Positions 1-6,745 of a stretch of 41,857 bases of DNA are shown here, one piece after another (within the stretch, counting starts at the first letter, position 1; the number at the start of each line of letters is the position of its first letter). A model generated the notes under the pieces. The model ran no database searches. It worked only from the letters and a program-made list of their open reading frames with translations, and was not told the origin of the DNA. Source of the stretch: an uncultured Oscillibacter sp. (GTDB taxonomy: Bacteria > Bacillota > Clostridia > Oscillospirales > Oscillospiraceae); the NCBI GenBank assembly GCA_904393855.1, contig CAJFNE010000001.1, positions 1 to 41,857 on the forward strand. Reading direction: 5' to 3'. Position numbers and translations under genes: made by a program.

Positions 1-546
1 GAAGGGCTTCCCCAGCTCCTGAAGCTCCCGGATCACCCGCTCCTCCGCCTCCAGGTAGTCCTCCCGGGGGATGTCGGAGATGGTGCCGTCGGTGGTGATC
101 ACCACGCCGATGGTGGAGTGCTCGGCAATGACTTTCCGGGTGCCGATCTCCGCCGCCTCGGTCATGGGGATCTCATGGTCAAACCAGGGGGTCGTCACCA
201 TCCGGGGGGCGTCGTCCTCATACTGGCCAATGGCGCCCCGAACCATATAGCCCACGCAGTCGATAAGCCGCACGGAGAAGCTGGCCCCGTCCGGCAGCTG
301 GATCTGGGCCGCCTCTTCCGGGACGAATTTCGGCTCCGCCGTCATGATGGTCCGGCCGGAGCCGCTCTGGGGCAGCTCATCCCGGGCCCGTTCCTTGCGG
401 TAGACGTTGTCGATGTTGGGAATCACCTGGGTCTCCATGAACCGCTTGATGAAGGTGGATTTTCCGGTGCGCACCGGGCCCACCACGCCGATGTAAATAT
501 CCCCCGCCGTGCGGGTGGCAATATTCTGGTAGATCGTGGTATTCAT
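1..546 (-). CDS. spoIVA: Stage IV sporulation protein A (SpoIVA), N-terminal part, cut by window edge
   Basis: This is the first 182 codons of SpoIVA; the frame stays open to the left edge, so about 300 residues of the usual ~490 are missing. SpoIVA is a cytoskeletal ATPase that polymerises on the mother-cell face of the forespore membrane and forms the basement layer of the spore coat. The P-loop GPVRTGKST lies at residues 23-31, after an N-terminus starting MNTTIYQNIATRT that is typical of the family. The ATG (546-544) follows AAAGGA with 9 nt spacing. A CATACTTT at 605-598 resembles a sigma-E -10 box, which would fit mother-cell expression, but I see no convincing -35, so this is weak. The next gene is divergent. 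spoVM and a SipL-like gene, whose products are known SpoIVA partners, lie within 5.5 kb. Confidence 0.95.
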   Translation of the reverse strand, partial: MNTTIYQNIATRTAGDIYIGVVGPVRTGKSTFIKRFMETQVIPNIDNVYRKERARDELPQSGSGRTIMTAEPKFVPEEAAQIQLPDGASFSVRLIDCVGYMVRGAIGQYEDDAPRMVTTPWFDHEIPMTEAAEIGTRKVIAEHSTIGVVITTDGTISDIPREDYLEAEERVIRELQELGKPF

Positions 547-679
547 AGCATCCCGTCCTTTTTCCGATCTTGTTTCCACTCTATGTCCCCGATGAGAAAA
601 GTATGACGGCCCGTCTCTCTTTGTTTAAAACGCACAAAAAACGCGGCCGCACTTCTCCCCACTTCTTCCGATTCCCGGC

Positions 680-708
680 TTTACACCGAAAATTTAATAT
701 GATAAACT
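680..708 (+). promoter_or_regulatory. Candidate sigma-A promoter of the amino acid ABC transporter operon
   Basis: TTTACA (680-685), a 17-nt spacer, and TAAACT (703-708) lie about 50 nt before the start of the substrate-binding protein. The surrounding DNA is unusually A+T-rich for this genome. It is the only plausible promoter I see in the 547-760 gap. Transcription would begin near 715 and give a very short leader. Confidence 0.5.
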
Positions 709-722
709 GCTACTGTATTAAA

Positions 723-747
723 CGAAGCGGTCGCTTCGGAATTTTTT
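723..747 (+). terminator. Terminator-like hairpin in the transporter operon leader
   Basis: CGAAGCG (723-729) and CGCTTCG (732-738) form a perfect 7-bp inverted repeat, closed by 2 nt (or 6 bp with a GGTC tetraloop). GAA and six T residues (742-747) follow. The T run runs directly into the GGAGG ribosome binding site (748-752). The structure looks like a small intrinsic terminator or a ribosome-binding-site-adjacent attenuator between promoter and start codon. Its function is inferred from shape only. Confidence 0.45.
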
Positions 748-760
748 GGAGGATTGTACT

Positions 761-1624
761 ATGAAAAAAGTATGGGCGCTGCTGCTGGCAGCCGCGATGA
801 CCCTGTCTCTGGCCGCCTGCGGCGGCGACACTTCCACAGACGAGACCACCGATGATACCAACCAGACCACGGAGGACACCGTCGATACCGGCGAGGGAAG
901 CGACCTGGCCTATGTCCAGGACAAGGGTACCCTGGTTGTGGGCATTACGTACTTTGAACCCATGGACTACAAGGCCGAGGGCAGCGACGAGTGGATCGGC
1001 TTTGACGCCGACATGGCCAAGGCCTTTGCCGAGAGCCTGGGCGTCACCGCTGAGTTCATCGAGATCACCTGGGACTACAAGGTGGAGGAGCTGGAGTCCA
1101 ATAACATAGACTGCGTGTGGAACGGCATGACCCTCACCGACGAGGTCACCTCCGCCATGGCCACCTCCACCCCCTACTGCACCAACTACCAGGTGCTGGT
1201 CTATCCCGCGGACCAGGCGGCCGAGTTCGAGGGCCTCACCTCCCTGGAGGGGCTGACGGTGGCCGTGGAGTCCGGCTCTGCCGGCGAGGATGCCGCCGAG
1301 GCCCTGGGTGCCACCACCGTGCCGGTCCAGTCCCAGGCCAACACCTTGATGGAGGTCTCCGCCGGTACCTCTGATGCCGCCGTGATCGATGTGCTGATGG
1401 CCGCCGCCATGACCGGAGAGGGTACCAGCTATGACAGCCTGACTTACAGCCTGAATCTGAACGATGCCCAGGGCCTGGAATCCGAGCAGTACGGCGTGGG
1501 CTTCCGGAAGGGCTCCGATCTGGTGGATGCGTTCAACACCTTCTGGGCTGAGGAGGTTGCCAGCGGCGCCGCTCTGGAAATCGCCACCACCTATGGCCTG
1601 CAGGACGCCGTGATCCTGGAATAA
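761..1624 (+). CDS. Polar amino acid ABC transporter substrate-binding lipoprotein
   Basis: This is a 287-residue extracytoplasmic solute-binding protein of family 3, which captures an amino acid for the permease and ATPase encoded next. The ATG at 761 is chosen because TTGGAGG (746-752) sits 8 nt before it and because a canonical lipoprotein signal begins there: MKK, a hydrophobic run, then lipobox LAAC with Cys20 as the lipidated residue. A Thr/Asp/Glu-rich flexible linker spans about residues 23-45. The mature domain contains GFDADMAKAFAE and the closing segment YGVGFRKGSDLVDAFN, both typical of polar amino acid binders. The exact ligand cannot be read from the sequence. A hairpin follows the gene and may leave this mRNA segment more abundant than the distal genes. 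Confidence 0.93.
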   Translation: MKKVWALLLAAAMTLSLAACGGDTSTDETTDDTNQTTEDTVDTGEGSDLAYVQDKGTLVVGITYFEPMDYKAEGSDEWIGFDADMAKAFAESLGVTAEFIEITWDYKVEELESNNIDCVWNGMTLTDEVTSAMATSTPYCTNYQVLVYPADQAAEFEGLTSLEGLTVAVESGSAGEDAAEALGATTVPVQSQANTLMEVSAGTSDAAVIDVLMAAAMTGEGTSYDSLTYSLNLNDAQGLESEQYGVGFRKGSDLVDAFNTFWAEEVASGAALEIATTYGLQDAVILE

Positions 1625-1645
1625 TCCCTTATCCCCGCATTCTGA

Positions 1646-1677
1646 CAAAGGCAGAGGGCGTCCGCTCTCTGCCTTTG
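1646..1677 (+). terminator. Hairpin between binding-protein and permease genes
   Basis: CAAAGGCAGAG (1646-1656) and CTCTGCCTTTG (1667-1677) form a perfect 11-bp stem with a 10-nt loop. Only a short, interrupted T stretch follows (GGCTTTT). It is better seen as a leaky terminator or an mRNA 3'-end stabiliser within the operon, as is common after binding-protein genes, than as a full stop. Confidence 0.6.
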
Positions 1678-1716
1678 GCTGGCTTTTCATCCCCATAGAT
1701 AGAGAGGACGATTTCC

Positions 1717-2493
1717 TTGTTCACCATGTTCACCTCGTTCATAACTTCCAATGAATTTCAAACGGTCATCGCCGCCCTGAACACCGGCTTTGTCAAGACC
1801 GTCGAGCTGTTCTTCATCACGCTGGTGGGCGCGCTGCCCCTGGGCCTGGTGATCAGCTTCGGCTCCATGAATCAGATGCGGCCTTTTGGCTGGCTGTTCC
1901 AGGCGCTGGGCATGATCCCCCGGAACAGATTTACCCGGTGGCTGAATGGCTTTCGTCCCATCAGCCTGGTGTGCCGGCTGCTGGTGTGGGTGATCCGGGG
2001 CACGCCGCTGGTGCTGCAGATCATCATCCTGTTCTATGTGCCGGGTATGAAGGACCTCTTCTCCTGGCCCAGCGGTGAGACGGGCCGCATGACGGCGGTG
2101 TGCGTGGCCTTCATCCTGAATTACGCCTGCTACTTCTCCGAGATCTACCGGGGCGGCATCCAGGGGGTCCCCGTAGGCCAGCAGGAGGCCGGCCAGGTGC
2201 TGGGCATGACCAAGCGGCAGATTTTCTTCAAGATCACCCTGCTGCAGATGGTCAAGCGCATCGTCCCTCCCATGTCCAACGAGATCATTTCCCTGGTGAA
2301 GGATACCTCTCTGGCCCGGGTCATCGCCCTGCAGGAAGTCATCTGGATGGGCGAGTCTTTCATGAAGGGCAACTCTGGCTACTCCGGCCTGATCTGGCCG
2401 CTGTTCTTCACGGCCGTCTACTACCTGGTCTTCAGCGGCATTGTCACGCTCCTGCTGAGCTGGCTGGAGAAGAAGCTGAATTATTTCCGCTGA
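1717..2493 (+). CDS. Polar amino acid ABC transporter permease
   Basis: This is a 258-residue inner-membrane permease of the HisM/GlnP type. It forms the channel for the substrate delivered by the upstream lipoprotein. RGTPLVLQ (about residues 94-101) is the family signature, and an EAA loop (about 155-172, GQQEAGQVLGMTKRQ) is the ATPase docking site. The TTG at 1717 is preferred over ATG 1726 because AGAGAGGA (1701-1708) lies 8 nt before it. The cytoplasmic stretch between the first membrane helix and RGTPL (about residues 50-85) looks longer than in typical family members; I cannot say whether this matters. The ATPase gene begins 14 nt downstream after a GAGAGGAGG site. Confidence 0.93.
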   Translation: MFTMFTSFITSNEFQTVIAALNTGFVKTVELFFITLVGALPLGLVISFGSMNQMRPFGWLFQALGMIPRNRFTRWLNGFRPISLVCRLLVWVIRGTPLVLQIIILFYVPGMKDLFSWPSGETGRMTAVCVAFILNYACYFSEIYRGGIQGVPVGQQEAGQVLGMTKRQIFFKITLLQMVKRIVPPMSNEIISLVKDTSLARVIALQEVIWMGESFMKGNSGYSGLIWPLFFTAVYYLVFSGIVTLLLSWLEKKLNYFR

Positions 2494-2507
2494 GAGGAGG
2501 CGCGCGT

Positions 2508-3302
2508 ATGACAATTTTAGAAGTCAAGAATCTGGAAAAGCACTTCGGCGCCACCCAGGTGCTGAGCGACATCAGCTTCACCCTGGAGGAGGGCCAGGCC
2601 CTGGCTATCATCGGCTCCTCCGGCAGCGGCAAGACCACTCTGCTGCGGTGCCTGAATTTTCTGGAAACTCCCAGCGGCGGCTCCATCTCCGTCCGAGGAG
2701 AGACTCTGTTCGACGCAGACGACCCCGCTACACAGCGGGAGAGCGAGGTGCGGAAGAAGCGCCTCCACTTCGGACTGGTGTTCCAGTCCTTCAACCTCTT
2801 CCCTCAGTACACGGCGCTGCAGAATGTGACGCTGGCCAAGGAGCTGCTGGCCCAGGAGCAGCCGGACTTCAAGCAGAACAAGCGGGAGATCCTCTCCCAG
2901 ATTCAGGAGGAGGGCCGGGAGCTGCTGGCCAAGATGGGGCTCAGTGACCGGGCGGGCCATTATCCCCACCAGCTCTCCGGCGGTCAGCAGCAGCGGGTGG
3001 CTATCGCCCGGGCCTTGGCGCTGCACCCGGACATTCTCTGCTTTGACGAGCCCACCTCCGCCCTGGACCCGGAACTAACCGGCGAGGTGCTGAAAGTCAT
3101 TCGGAACCTGGCGGAGCAGCGGACCACCATGATCATCGTCACCCATGAGATGGCCTTTGCCCGAGATGTCTCGGACCAGCTGATCTTCATGGACGGCGGC
3201 ATCATCGTGGAGCAGGGCGATCCCCACCAGGTGATCGACCACCCCCGGGAGGAGCGGACCCGCCAGTTCCTCTCCCGGTACAGTGAGCAATACGAGCAAT
3301 AA
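2508..3302 (+). CDS. Polar amino acid ABC transporter ATP-binding protein
   Basis: This 264-residue ATPase powers the importer. Walker A GSSGSGKT is at 36-43, the Q-loop Gln at about 93, signature LSGGQQQR at 156-163, Walker B ILCFDEP at 176-182, the D-loop SALD follows, and the switch His is at about 213. All catalytic positions are intact. Compared with the usual ~240-residue HisP/GlnQ proteins it has an insertion of roughly 25 charged residues (about 113-138) between the Q-loop and the signature motif, in the helical subdomain that contacts the permease. It is the last gene of the operon. A long hairpin starts 5 nt after the stop codon. Confidence 0.95.
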   Translation: MTILEVKNLEKHFGATQVLSDISFTLEEGQALAIIGSSGSGKTTLLRCLNFLETPSGGSISVRGETLFDADDPATQRESEVRKKRLHFGLVFQSFNLFPQYTALQNVTLAKELLAQEQPDFKQNKREILSQIQEEGRELLAKMGLSDRAGHYPHQLSGGQQQRVAIARALALHPDILCFDEPTSALDPELTGEVLKVIRNLAEQRTTMIIVTHEMAFARDVSDQLIFMDGGIIVEQGDPHQVIDHPREERTRQFLSRYSEQYEQ

Positions 3303-3306
3303 AAGC

Positions 3307-3339
3307 CAGGTCCCCACATCCAGCGGATGTGGGGACCTG
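3307..3339. terminator. 15-bp hairpin between convergent genes
   Basis: Left arm 3307-3321 and right arm 3325-3339 are a perfect 15-bp inverted repeat (CAGGTCCCCACATCC and its complement) with an AGC loop. Four A residues precede it, so the minus strand reads hairpin-GG-CTTTT. The plus strand has only ATTCT after it. It probably ends the ABC operon and may also stop transcripts coming from sipL. Confidence 0.7.
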
Positions 3340-3369
3340 ATTCTATGTTCCGTCCCGCGGTAGGCGCAG

Positions 3370-3785
3370 CCTCGCCGCCCGTCTGCACTCCGCGACAGCC
3401 GGACCCGACTGCCGTGTGGAATACCCGGACCTACGCCGGGGCTGGTAACGAGATAGAATTCTTTTGGTCCTTTTCCTCTGCGAGGCAAGAGCCTGCCATA
3501 TCCCACGGCTGGCATCGCCTCGCCGCCCTTCGTTCCCCGTGACAGCCAGACCCGGTTACCGAGCGGCAGGCCCGGACCTACGCCGGGGCTGGTAACGAGC
3601 TAGAATTCTTTTGGCCCTTTTCCTCTGCGAGGCAAGAGCCTGCCATATCCCACGGCTGGCATCGCCTCGCCGTCCGTATGCACTCCGTGACAGCCAGACC
3701 CGGTTACCGAGCGGCAGGCCCGGATCCACGCCGAGGCCGGTAACGAGCTAAAATTCTTTTGGTCCTTTTCTTTTAAGAAAAGGAC
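3370..3785. repeat. Three tandem ~147-bp intergenic repeat units
   Basis: Units begin at 3370, 3518 and 3665 with CCTCGCCG (periods 148 and 147). They share a core of GTTACCGAG-N27-GGTAACGAG (3555-3599 and 3703-3747). The first half of this core is degraded in unit 1, where only GGTAACGAG at 3444-3452 is clear. AATTCTTTTGG and a C/T-rich stretch follow. Units 1 and 2 continue with a shared ~60-nt tail. Unit 3 instead ends in an 11-bp hairpin (GTCCTTTTCTT 3762-3772, AAGAAAAGGAC 3775-3785) that overlaps the end of sipL. The whole 3303-3772 gap holds only this array and the hairpin before it; I see no gene in it. The same core recurs at 24531-24739. Confidence 0.85.
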
Positions 3786-5320
3786 GCCCGTTTCCGGGGG
3801 ATCAGCAGCAGTTTCTCCCGGGGAATCTCCGTCTCCGCCTCCAGCTGATTGGCGGCCAGGATGGCGGCGATGGTGGTGTTGTAGGCTTTTGCCATGTCCC
3901 AGGCACTCTCCTGCCGCCCCAGGCACCGCAGGACCAGGGACGGCGCGCCGCTGGTATCCCGCGTCTTCTCCGCGTCCAGCTTGGCGGAGGCAATGCACAC
4001 CCGCTTTACCTGGCTGACCGCCTCCACTCGGAAGTCCACTGGGAACCGGACCTCAATGCCCCGGTCCCCCAGGCTGCCTTGCACATCCTCCGGGCACAAG
4101 GCCCGGGCGGTGACGCGGCAGTCCTCCGGCAGCTCCACCTGGCAGGAGACATCCACGCTTCGCTCCGCCGCCAGGGGCACACCACCCTCGTCCAGATACA
4201 GCGCCCGGATGGTCACGGAGGTCCGCAGCAGCGCCGTCTCCCCTTCCCGGCTGACAGACACCGGGCCGCACACCGCCGCCAGGGACAGGATGGATTCCGC
4301 CAGCACCCCGATCTCCAAGACCTCCCGCACAGTCTGCCGGCGGGTCATAGTATCGTAAAGGCTGGTGAGATTCAGAGGCGCGGCCTCATAGGCGGTCTCA
4401 TAGGCGGTGGAGTACAGGTCATGCAGCAGCGTCAGTTCCCTGGCTTCCCGCAGCAGCGCTGTGGCATGGAGATACAGTGTCACCGCGATCTGCCGCCCCT
4501 CCGGGTCGTCGCCGTCAATCTGCAGGTCCGCCCCGGTAAGCTGCAGCTGCAGGGAGACCAGGCCATCCTCCCCGGCCCCCTCCACCTCCATGATCTGAGA
4601 GAAAGGCAGCTCCCCGGACGTGGAGCAGTACTTCCCATCTGCGGTTCGGTAGAGGAGGGTGACCGTAAAGACGCCCTTTAGAATCAGCTTATTGCCTACG
4701 ATTTTCGTCTCCGTCACGCAGCCGCATACCTGGCTGTCCAGCAGTTCCACAGCTCCATCTCGGCCTGGGGAGAGGTTCATCTCCTCTGTAAAGGTAAAAT
4801 CCTTTTCGGCTATTTGCGTCAGGAAGATGGCGTGCTGCTGCTCCTGCTGCTTCTCCACGCAGAGAGAATCCTCCGCTTCCACATCGGTGCAAAAGGCCGC
4901 CTGGATTTTCTGATAGCCGGTGAGGCGGGTCACCAGCTTGCAGTGGGTGAAGATCTTCCGGGGGTTCAGCATCCGGCTCTCCAGAAACTCCACCTCGGTC
5001 TCCGCGCACAGGCAGGTGCACCCTGGCAGGCCCCGCCCATCGCTCTCCGCGGTGAAAGGCATGGCGAATTCCAGGGACCGGATGCCGCCGGCCCCGTCCG
5101 GTGTGTACAGTACCGTCACCCGCACTGTGCCGGAGACCTCCGCCTTGCCGTCCCGCAGCTCCCGGCTGTGTATGTAGACCTTCCCGTCGGTGACGATGAT
5201 CCGGGCGATGTCCGGGCAGTAGTCCGGCACGATGGTCTCCGCGGTCTCCTCCTGAGTCAAGACCAGCTCCCCGCCTGTCTCGTATGCGTCCAGGCACGCT
5301 TTTTTCAATTCCAGTTCCAT
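3773..5320 (-). CDS. sipL: SipL-like SPOCS/LysM spore coat morphogenetic protein
   Basis: This 515-residue protein has repeated DUF3794 (SPOCS) domains over most of its length and a C-terminal LysM domain (about residues 461-508, with AWDMAKAYNTTIAAILAANQL). That architecture and size match SipL of Clostridioides difficile, which binds SpoIVA and is needed to localise the coat around the forespore. The start at 5320 gives MELELKKACLDAYE, the usual family N-terminus, with GGAAGG 8 nt upstream; an in-frame ATG at 5350 lacks such a site. GCATAACC (5384-5377) and CATAGGAT (5363-5356), 13 nt apart, loosely resemble a sigma-E promoter. The last residues (ASFS) and the stop codon lie inside the terminal hairpin of the neighbouring repeat. 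The gene follows spoVM by 58 nt. Confidence 0.88.
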   Translation of the reverse strand: MELELKKACLDAYETGGELVLTQEETAETIVPDYCPDIARIIVTDGKVYIHSRELRDGKAEVSGTVRVTVLYTPDGAGGIRSLEFAMPFTAESDGRGLPGCTCLCAETEVEFLESRMLNPRKIFTHCKLVTRLTGYQKIQAAFCTDVEAEDSLCVEKQQEQQHAIFLTQIAEKDFTFTEEMNLSPGRDGAVELLDSQVCGCVTETKIVGNKLILKGVFTVTLLYRTADGKYCSTSGELPFSQIMEVEGAGEDGLVSLQLQLTGADLQIDGDDPEGRQIAVTLYLHATALLREARELTLLHDLYSTAYETAYEAAPLNLTSLYDTMTRRQTVREVLEIGVLAESILSLAAVCGPVSVSREGETALLRTSVTIRALYLDEGGVPLAAERSVDVSCQVELPEDCRVTARALCPEDVQGSLGDRGIEVRFPVDFRVEAVSQVKRVCIASAKLDAEKTRDTSGAPSLVLRCLGRQESAWDMAKAYNTTIAAILAANQLEAETEIPREKLLLIPRKRASFS

Positions 5321-5378
5321 GAAGGCTTCCTTCCTTTCCCGGCAGTTCATGTCCCATCCTATGAACCGCCGGGGACGG

Positions 5379-5453
5379 TTATGCCTTGATGCGGAACAAT
5401 TTCCGCAGGATTCCCCGCAGTGCCTTGGGAGATTTCCAGACCACGATGTTCAT
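5379..5453 (-). CDS. spoVM: SpoVM, 24-residue forespore membrane peptide
   Basis: The peptide reads MNIVVWKSPKALRGIL then RKLFRIKA. Aligned without gaps to Bacillus subtilis SpoVM, it keeps Lys7, Pro9, Lys10, Leu12, Gly14, Ile15 and Arg17, including the functionally important Pro9 and Ile15. SpoVM is an amphipathic helix that recognises the curved outer forespore membrane and anchors SpoIVA there. AAAGGAGG lies 7 nt before the ATG, a very strong site. Synteny supports the call: in B. subtilis spoVM lies a few genes downstream of the prpC-prkC-rsgA cluster, as here. It is two residues shorter than the B. subtilis peptide. It is easily missed by automated annotation because of its length. Confidence 0.9.
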   Translation of the reverse strand: MNIVVWKSPKALRGILRKLFRIKA

Positions 5454-5468
5454 CAAAGCGCCTCCTTT

Positions 5469-5630
5469 CTAACGCCGGCAGCAAGCGCAGCCGCATGCGA
5501 TCAGCAGGATGGCCACCAGGAACATCAGCGCGCCCACCGGAAATACCGCCGCGATCAGAATCCCGGCCCCCAGTGCCACCGCGCAGATGCCCAGCAGCCA
5601 GCATCCGCCTCCTCGATCTCCTCGAAACAT
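5469..5630 (-). CDS. Small hydrophobic membrane protein, 53 residues
   Basis: The frame begins at ATG 5630 after a strong GAGAGGAGG site. It encodes MFRGDRGGG, then an almost unbroken hydrophobic stretch of about 40 residues that could form two membrane helices, ending GCACCRR. There is no family I recognise. It stops 15 nt before spoVM, so the two are probably co-transcribed. Upstream, TATACT (5662-5657) with a TTCACC 17 nt before it could be a promoter, but the match is modest. The strong ribosome binding site and the position next to spoVM make a real sporulation-linked micro-membrane protein plausible; the function is unknown. Confidence 0.6.
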   Translation of the reverse strand: MFRGDRGGGCWLLGICAVALGAGILIAAVFPVGALMFLVAILLIACGCACCRR

Positions 5631-5709
5631 TGCGCTGCGCCTCCTCTCCTGCACCAGTATACGCGGCAGGCGGCGGAGGGTGAAACACAATCTCCAGATA
5701 AAAGTGAAA

Positions 5710-5805
5710 AGATAAAAGATTTGGTGTCCGGCGAAGTCGGACGGCTCAAAATTGCCGCTGCGGGCGGCACCACAACTTTTATCTCATATCTCTTATCTTT
5801 TATCT
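5710..5805. repeat. Palindromic intergenic element with inner stem-loops
   Basis: AGATAAAAGAT (5710-5720) and ATCTTTTATCT (5795-5805) are perfect 11-bp inverted repeats enclosing about 74 nt. Inside are GTCCG/CGGAC (5726-5730, 5738-5742) and GCCGC/GCGGC (5754-5758, 5764-5768), plus outer GGTG/CACC. The whole could fold as a three-way cruciform or RNA. It lies in the 218-nt gap between rsgA and the small membrane protein, next to the rsgA terminator. It resembles a REP- or MITE-like element; no second copy is seen in this window. Confidence 0.5.
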
Positions 5806-5843
5806 CAAAAAAGTTCCGCCGCGTCTGTGACGCGGCGGAACTT
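5803..5843 (-). terminator. Intrinsic terminator after rsgA
   Basis: A perfect 15-bp stem (5811-5825 with 5829-5843, arms AAGTTCCGCCGCGTC and its complement, TGT loop) is followed on the minus strand by TTTTTTGAG. It starts 6 nt after the rsgA stop and closes the long rpoZ-to-rsgA transcription unit. Confidence 0.9.
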
Positions 5844-5848
5844 TCCAT

Positions 5849-6745
5849 TCAGGTACGCCGTTTCTTCTCCTGCCAGTCCTGCAGGGGCTTCAGCTCCTCA
5901 TAGAGGCGCAGATAGCTCAGGTGGCGGCTCTTTTGAATCTCCCCTGCCCGGATCGCCTCCAAAACAGCGCAGCCTTTTTCCTTAGTGTGGCTGCACCCCT
6001 GGAACCGGCACTGGTCCAGGTAAGGGCGAAACTCCCGGAAGGTCTCTGGCAGATGGTGTTTCAGCTCCAGATTCAGCTCGTCGGTTTCAAAGGAGGAGAA
6101 CCCCGGGGAGTCCACCACCTCCGCGCCGCAGTTCAGGCGGTACAGCTCCACGTGCCGGGTCGTGTGCCGGCCCCGGCCCAGGGCGTCGCTAACCTCCCCT
6201 ACCTGGAGATGAAACTCCGGGTCCAGCGCGTTCAGGATACTGGATTTCCCAACGCCGGAGTTGCCTGTAAAGGCAGAAAGCTTTCCGGAAATTAAGCTCT
6301 CCAGTTCCGGCAGTCCCTCCCCGGTCACGGCACTGACCCGCACCGTGGGGAAGCCGGCGGCTGTGTAGATTCGATACAGCTCGTCGGCAGGGTCCAGGTC
6401 ACACTTGTTCAGCAGTACGACGACCTCGCAGTTCTTCAAAGCCGCGATGGCGGCCACCCGGTCAATGAGGAACGGGTCCGTCCGGGGGACGGCGCCGGAG
6501 GCCACCACCACCAGCTGGTCGATGTTGGCCACGGCGGGCCGGGCGAAAGCATTCCGGCGGGGCAGGATCTTCTCCACGAAGCCCTCGCCGCCTCCCAGCT
6601 CCCGGACCTCCACCCGGTCCCCCACCAGGGGGCTGACGCCCTCCCTGCGGAACTTGCCCCGAGCCCGGCAGGTGAGCAATTCCCCGCCGTCCGTATGCAC
6701 GTAGTAGAAGCCGCTCAGGGCCTTCTGAATCCGTCCCTCAGCCAT
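5849..6745 (-). CDS. rsgA: Ribosome small subunit-dependent GTPase A
   Basis: This 298-residue circularly permuted GTPase checks late 30S subunit maturation. An N-terminal OB-fold (about 1-70) is followed by G4 NKCD, G1 GNSGVGKS and G3 DSPG in the permuted order of the family. A C-terminal zinc finger contains LDQCRFQGCSHTKEKGCAV (C-x4-C-x-H-x5-C). The ATG at 6745 overlaps the prkC stop by 8 nt (ATGGCTGA), so translation is probably coupled. The prpC-prkC-rsgA order is conserved across Firmicutes and links Ser/Thr phosphorylation to ribosome assembly. It is the last gene before the strong terminator. Confidence 0.96.
   Translation of the reverse strand: MAEGRIQKALSGFYYVHTDGGELLTCRARGKFRREGVSPLVGDRVEVRELGGGEGFVEKILPRRNAFARPAVANIDQLVVVASGAVPRTDPFLIDRVAAIAALKNCEVVVLLNKCDLDPADELYRIYTAAGFPTVRVSAVTGEGLPELESLISGKLSAFTGNSGVGKSSILNALDPEFHLQVGEVSDALGRGRHTTRHVELYRLNCGAEVVDSPGFSSFETDELNLELKHHLPETFREFRPYLDQCRFQGCSHTKEKGCAVLEAIRAGEIQKSRHLSYLRLYEELKPLQDWQEKKRRT

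Noticed and set aside
547..760. Possible T-box or amino acid riboswitch before the transporter
   Set aside because: The leader after the best promoter is too short, and I find no T-box sequence or known aptamer core, only one small hairpin.
710..1696. A 328-codon minus-strand open frame opposite the binding-protein gene
   Set aside because: The plus strand clearly encodes a lipoprotein with signal peptide and domain motifs; the opposite frame is Gly/His-rich and unmatched.
3370..3785. Possible CRISPR array
   Set aside because: Only three units of about 147 nt, mostly repeat with no unique spacers of constant length, and no cas genes.
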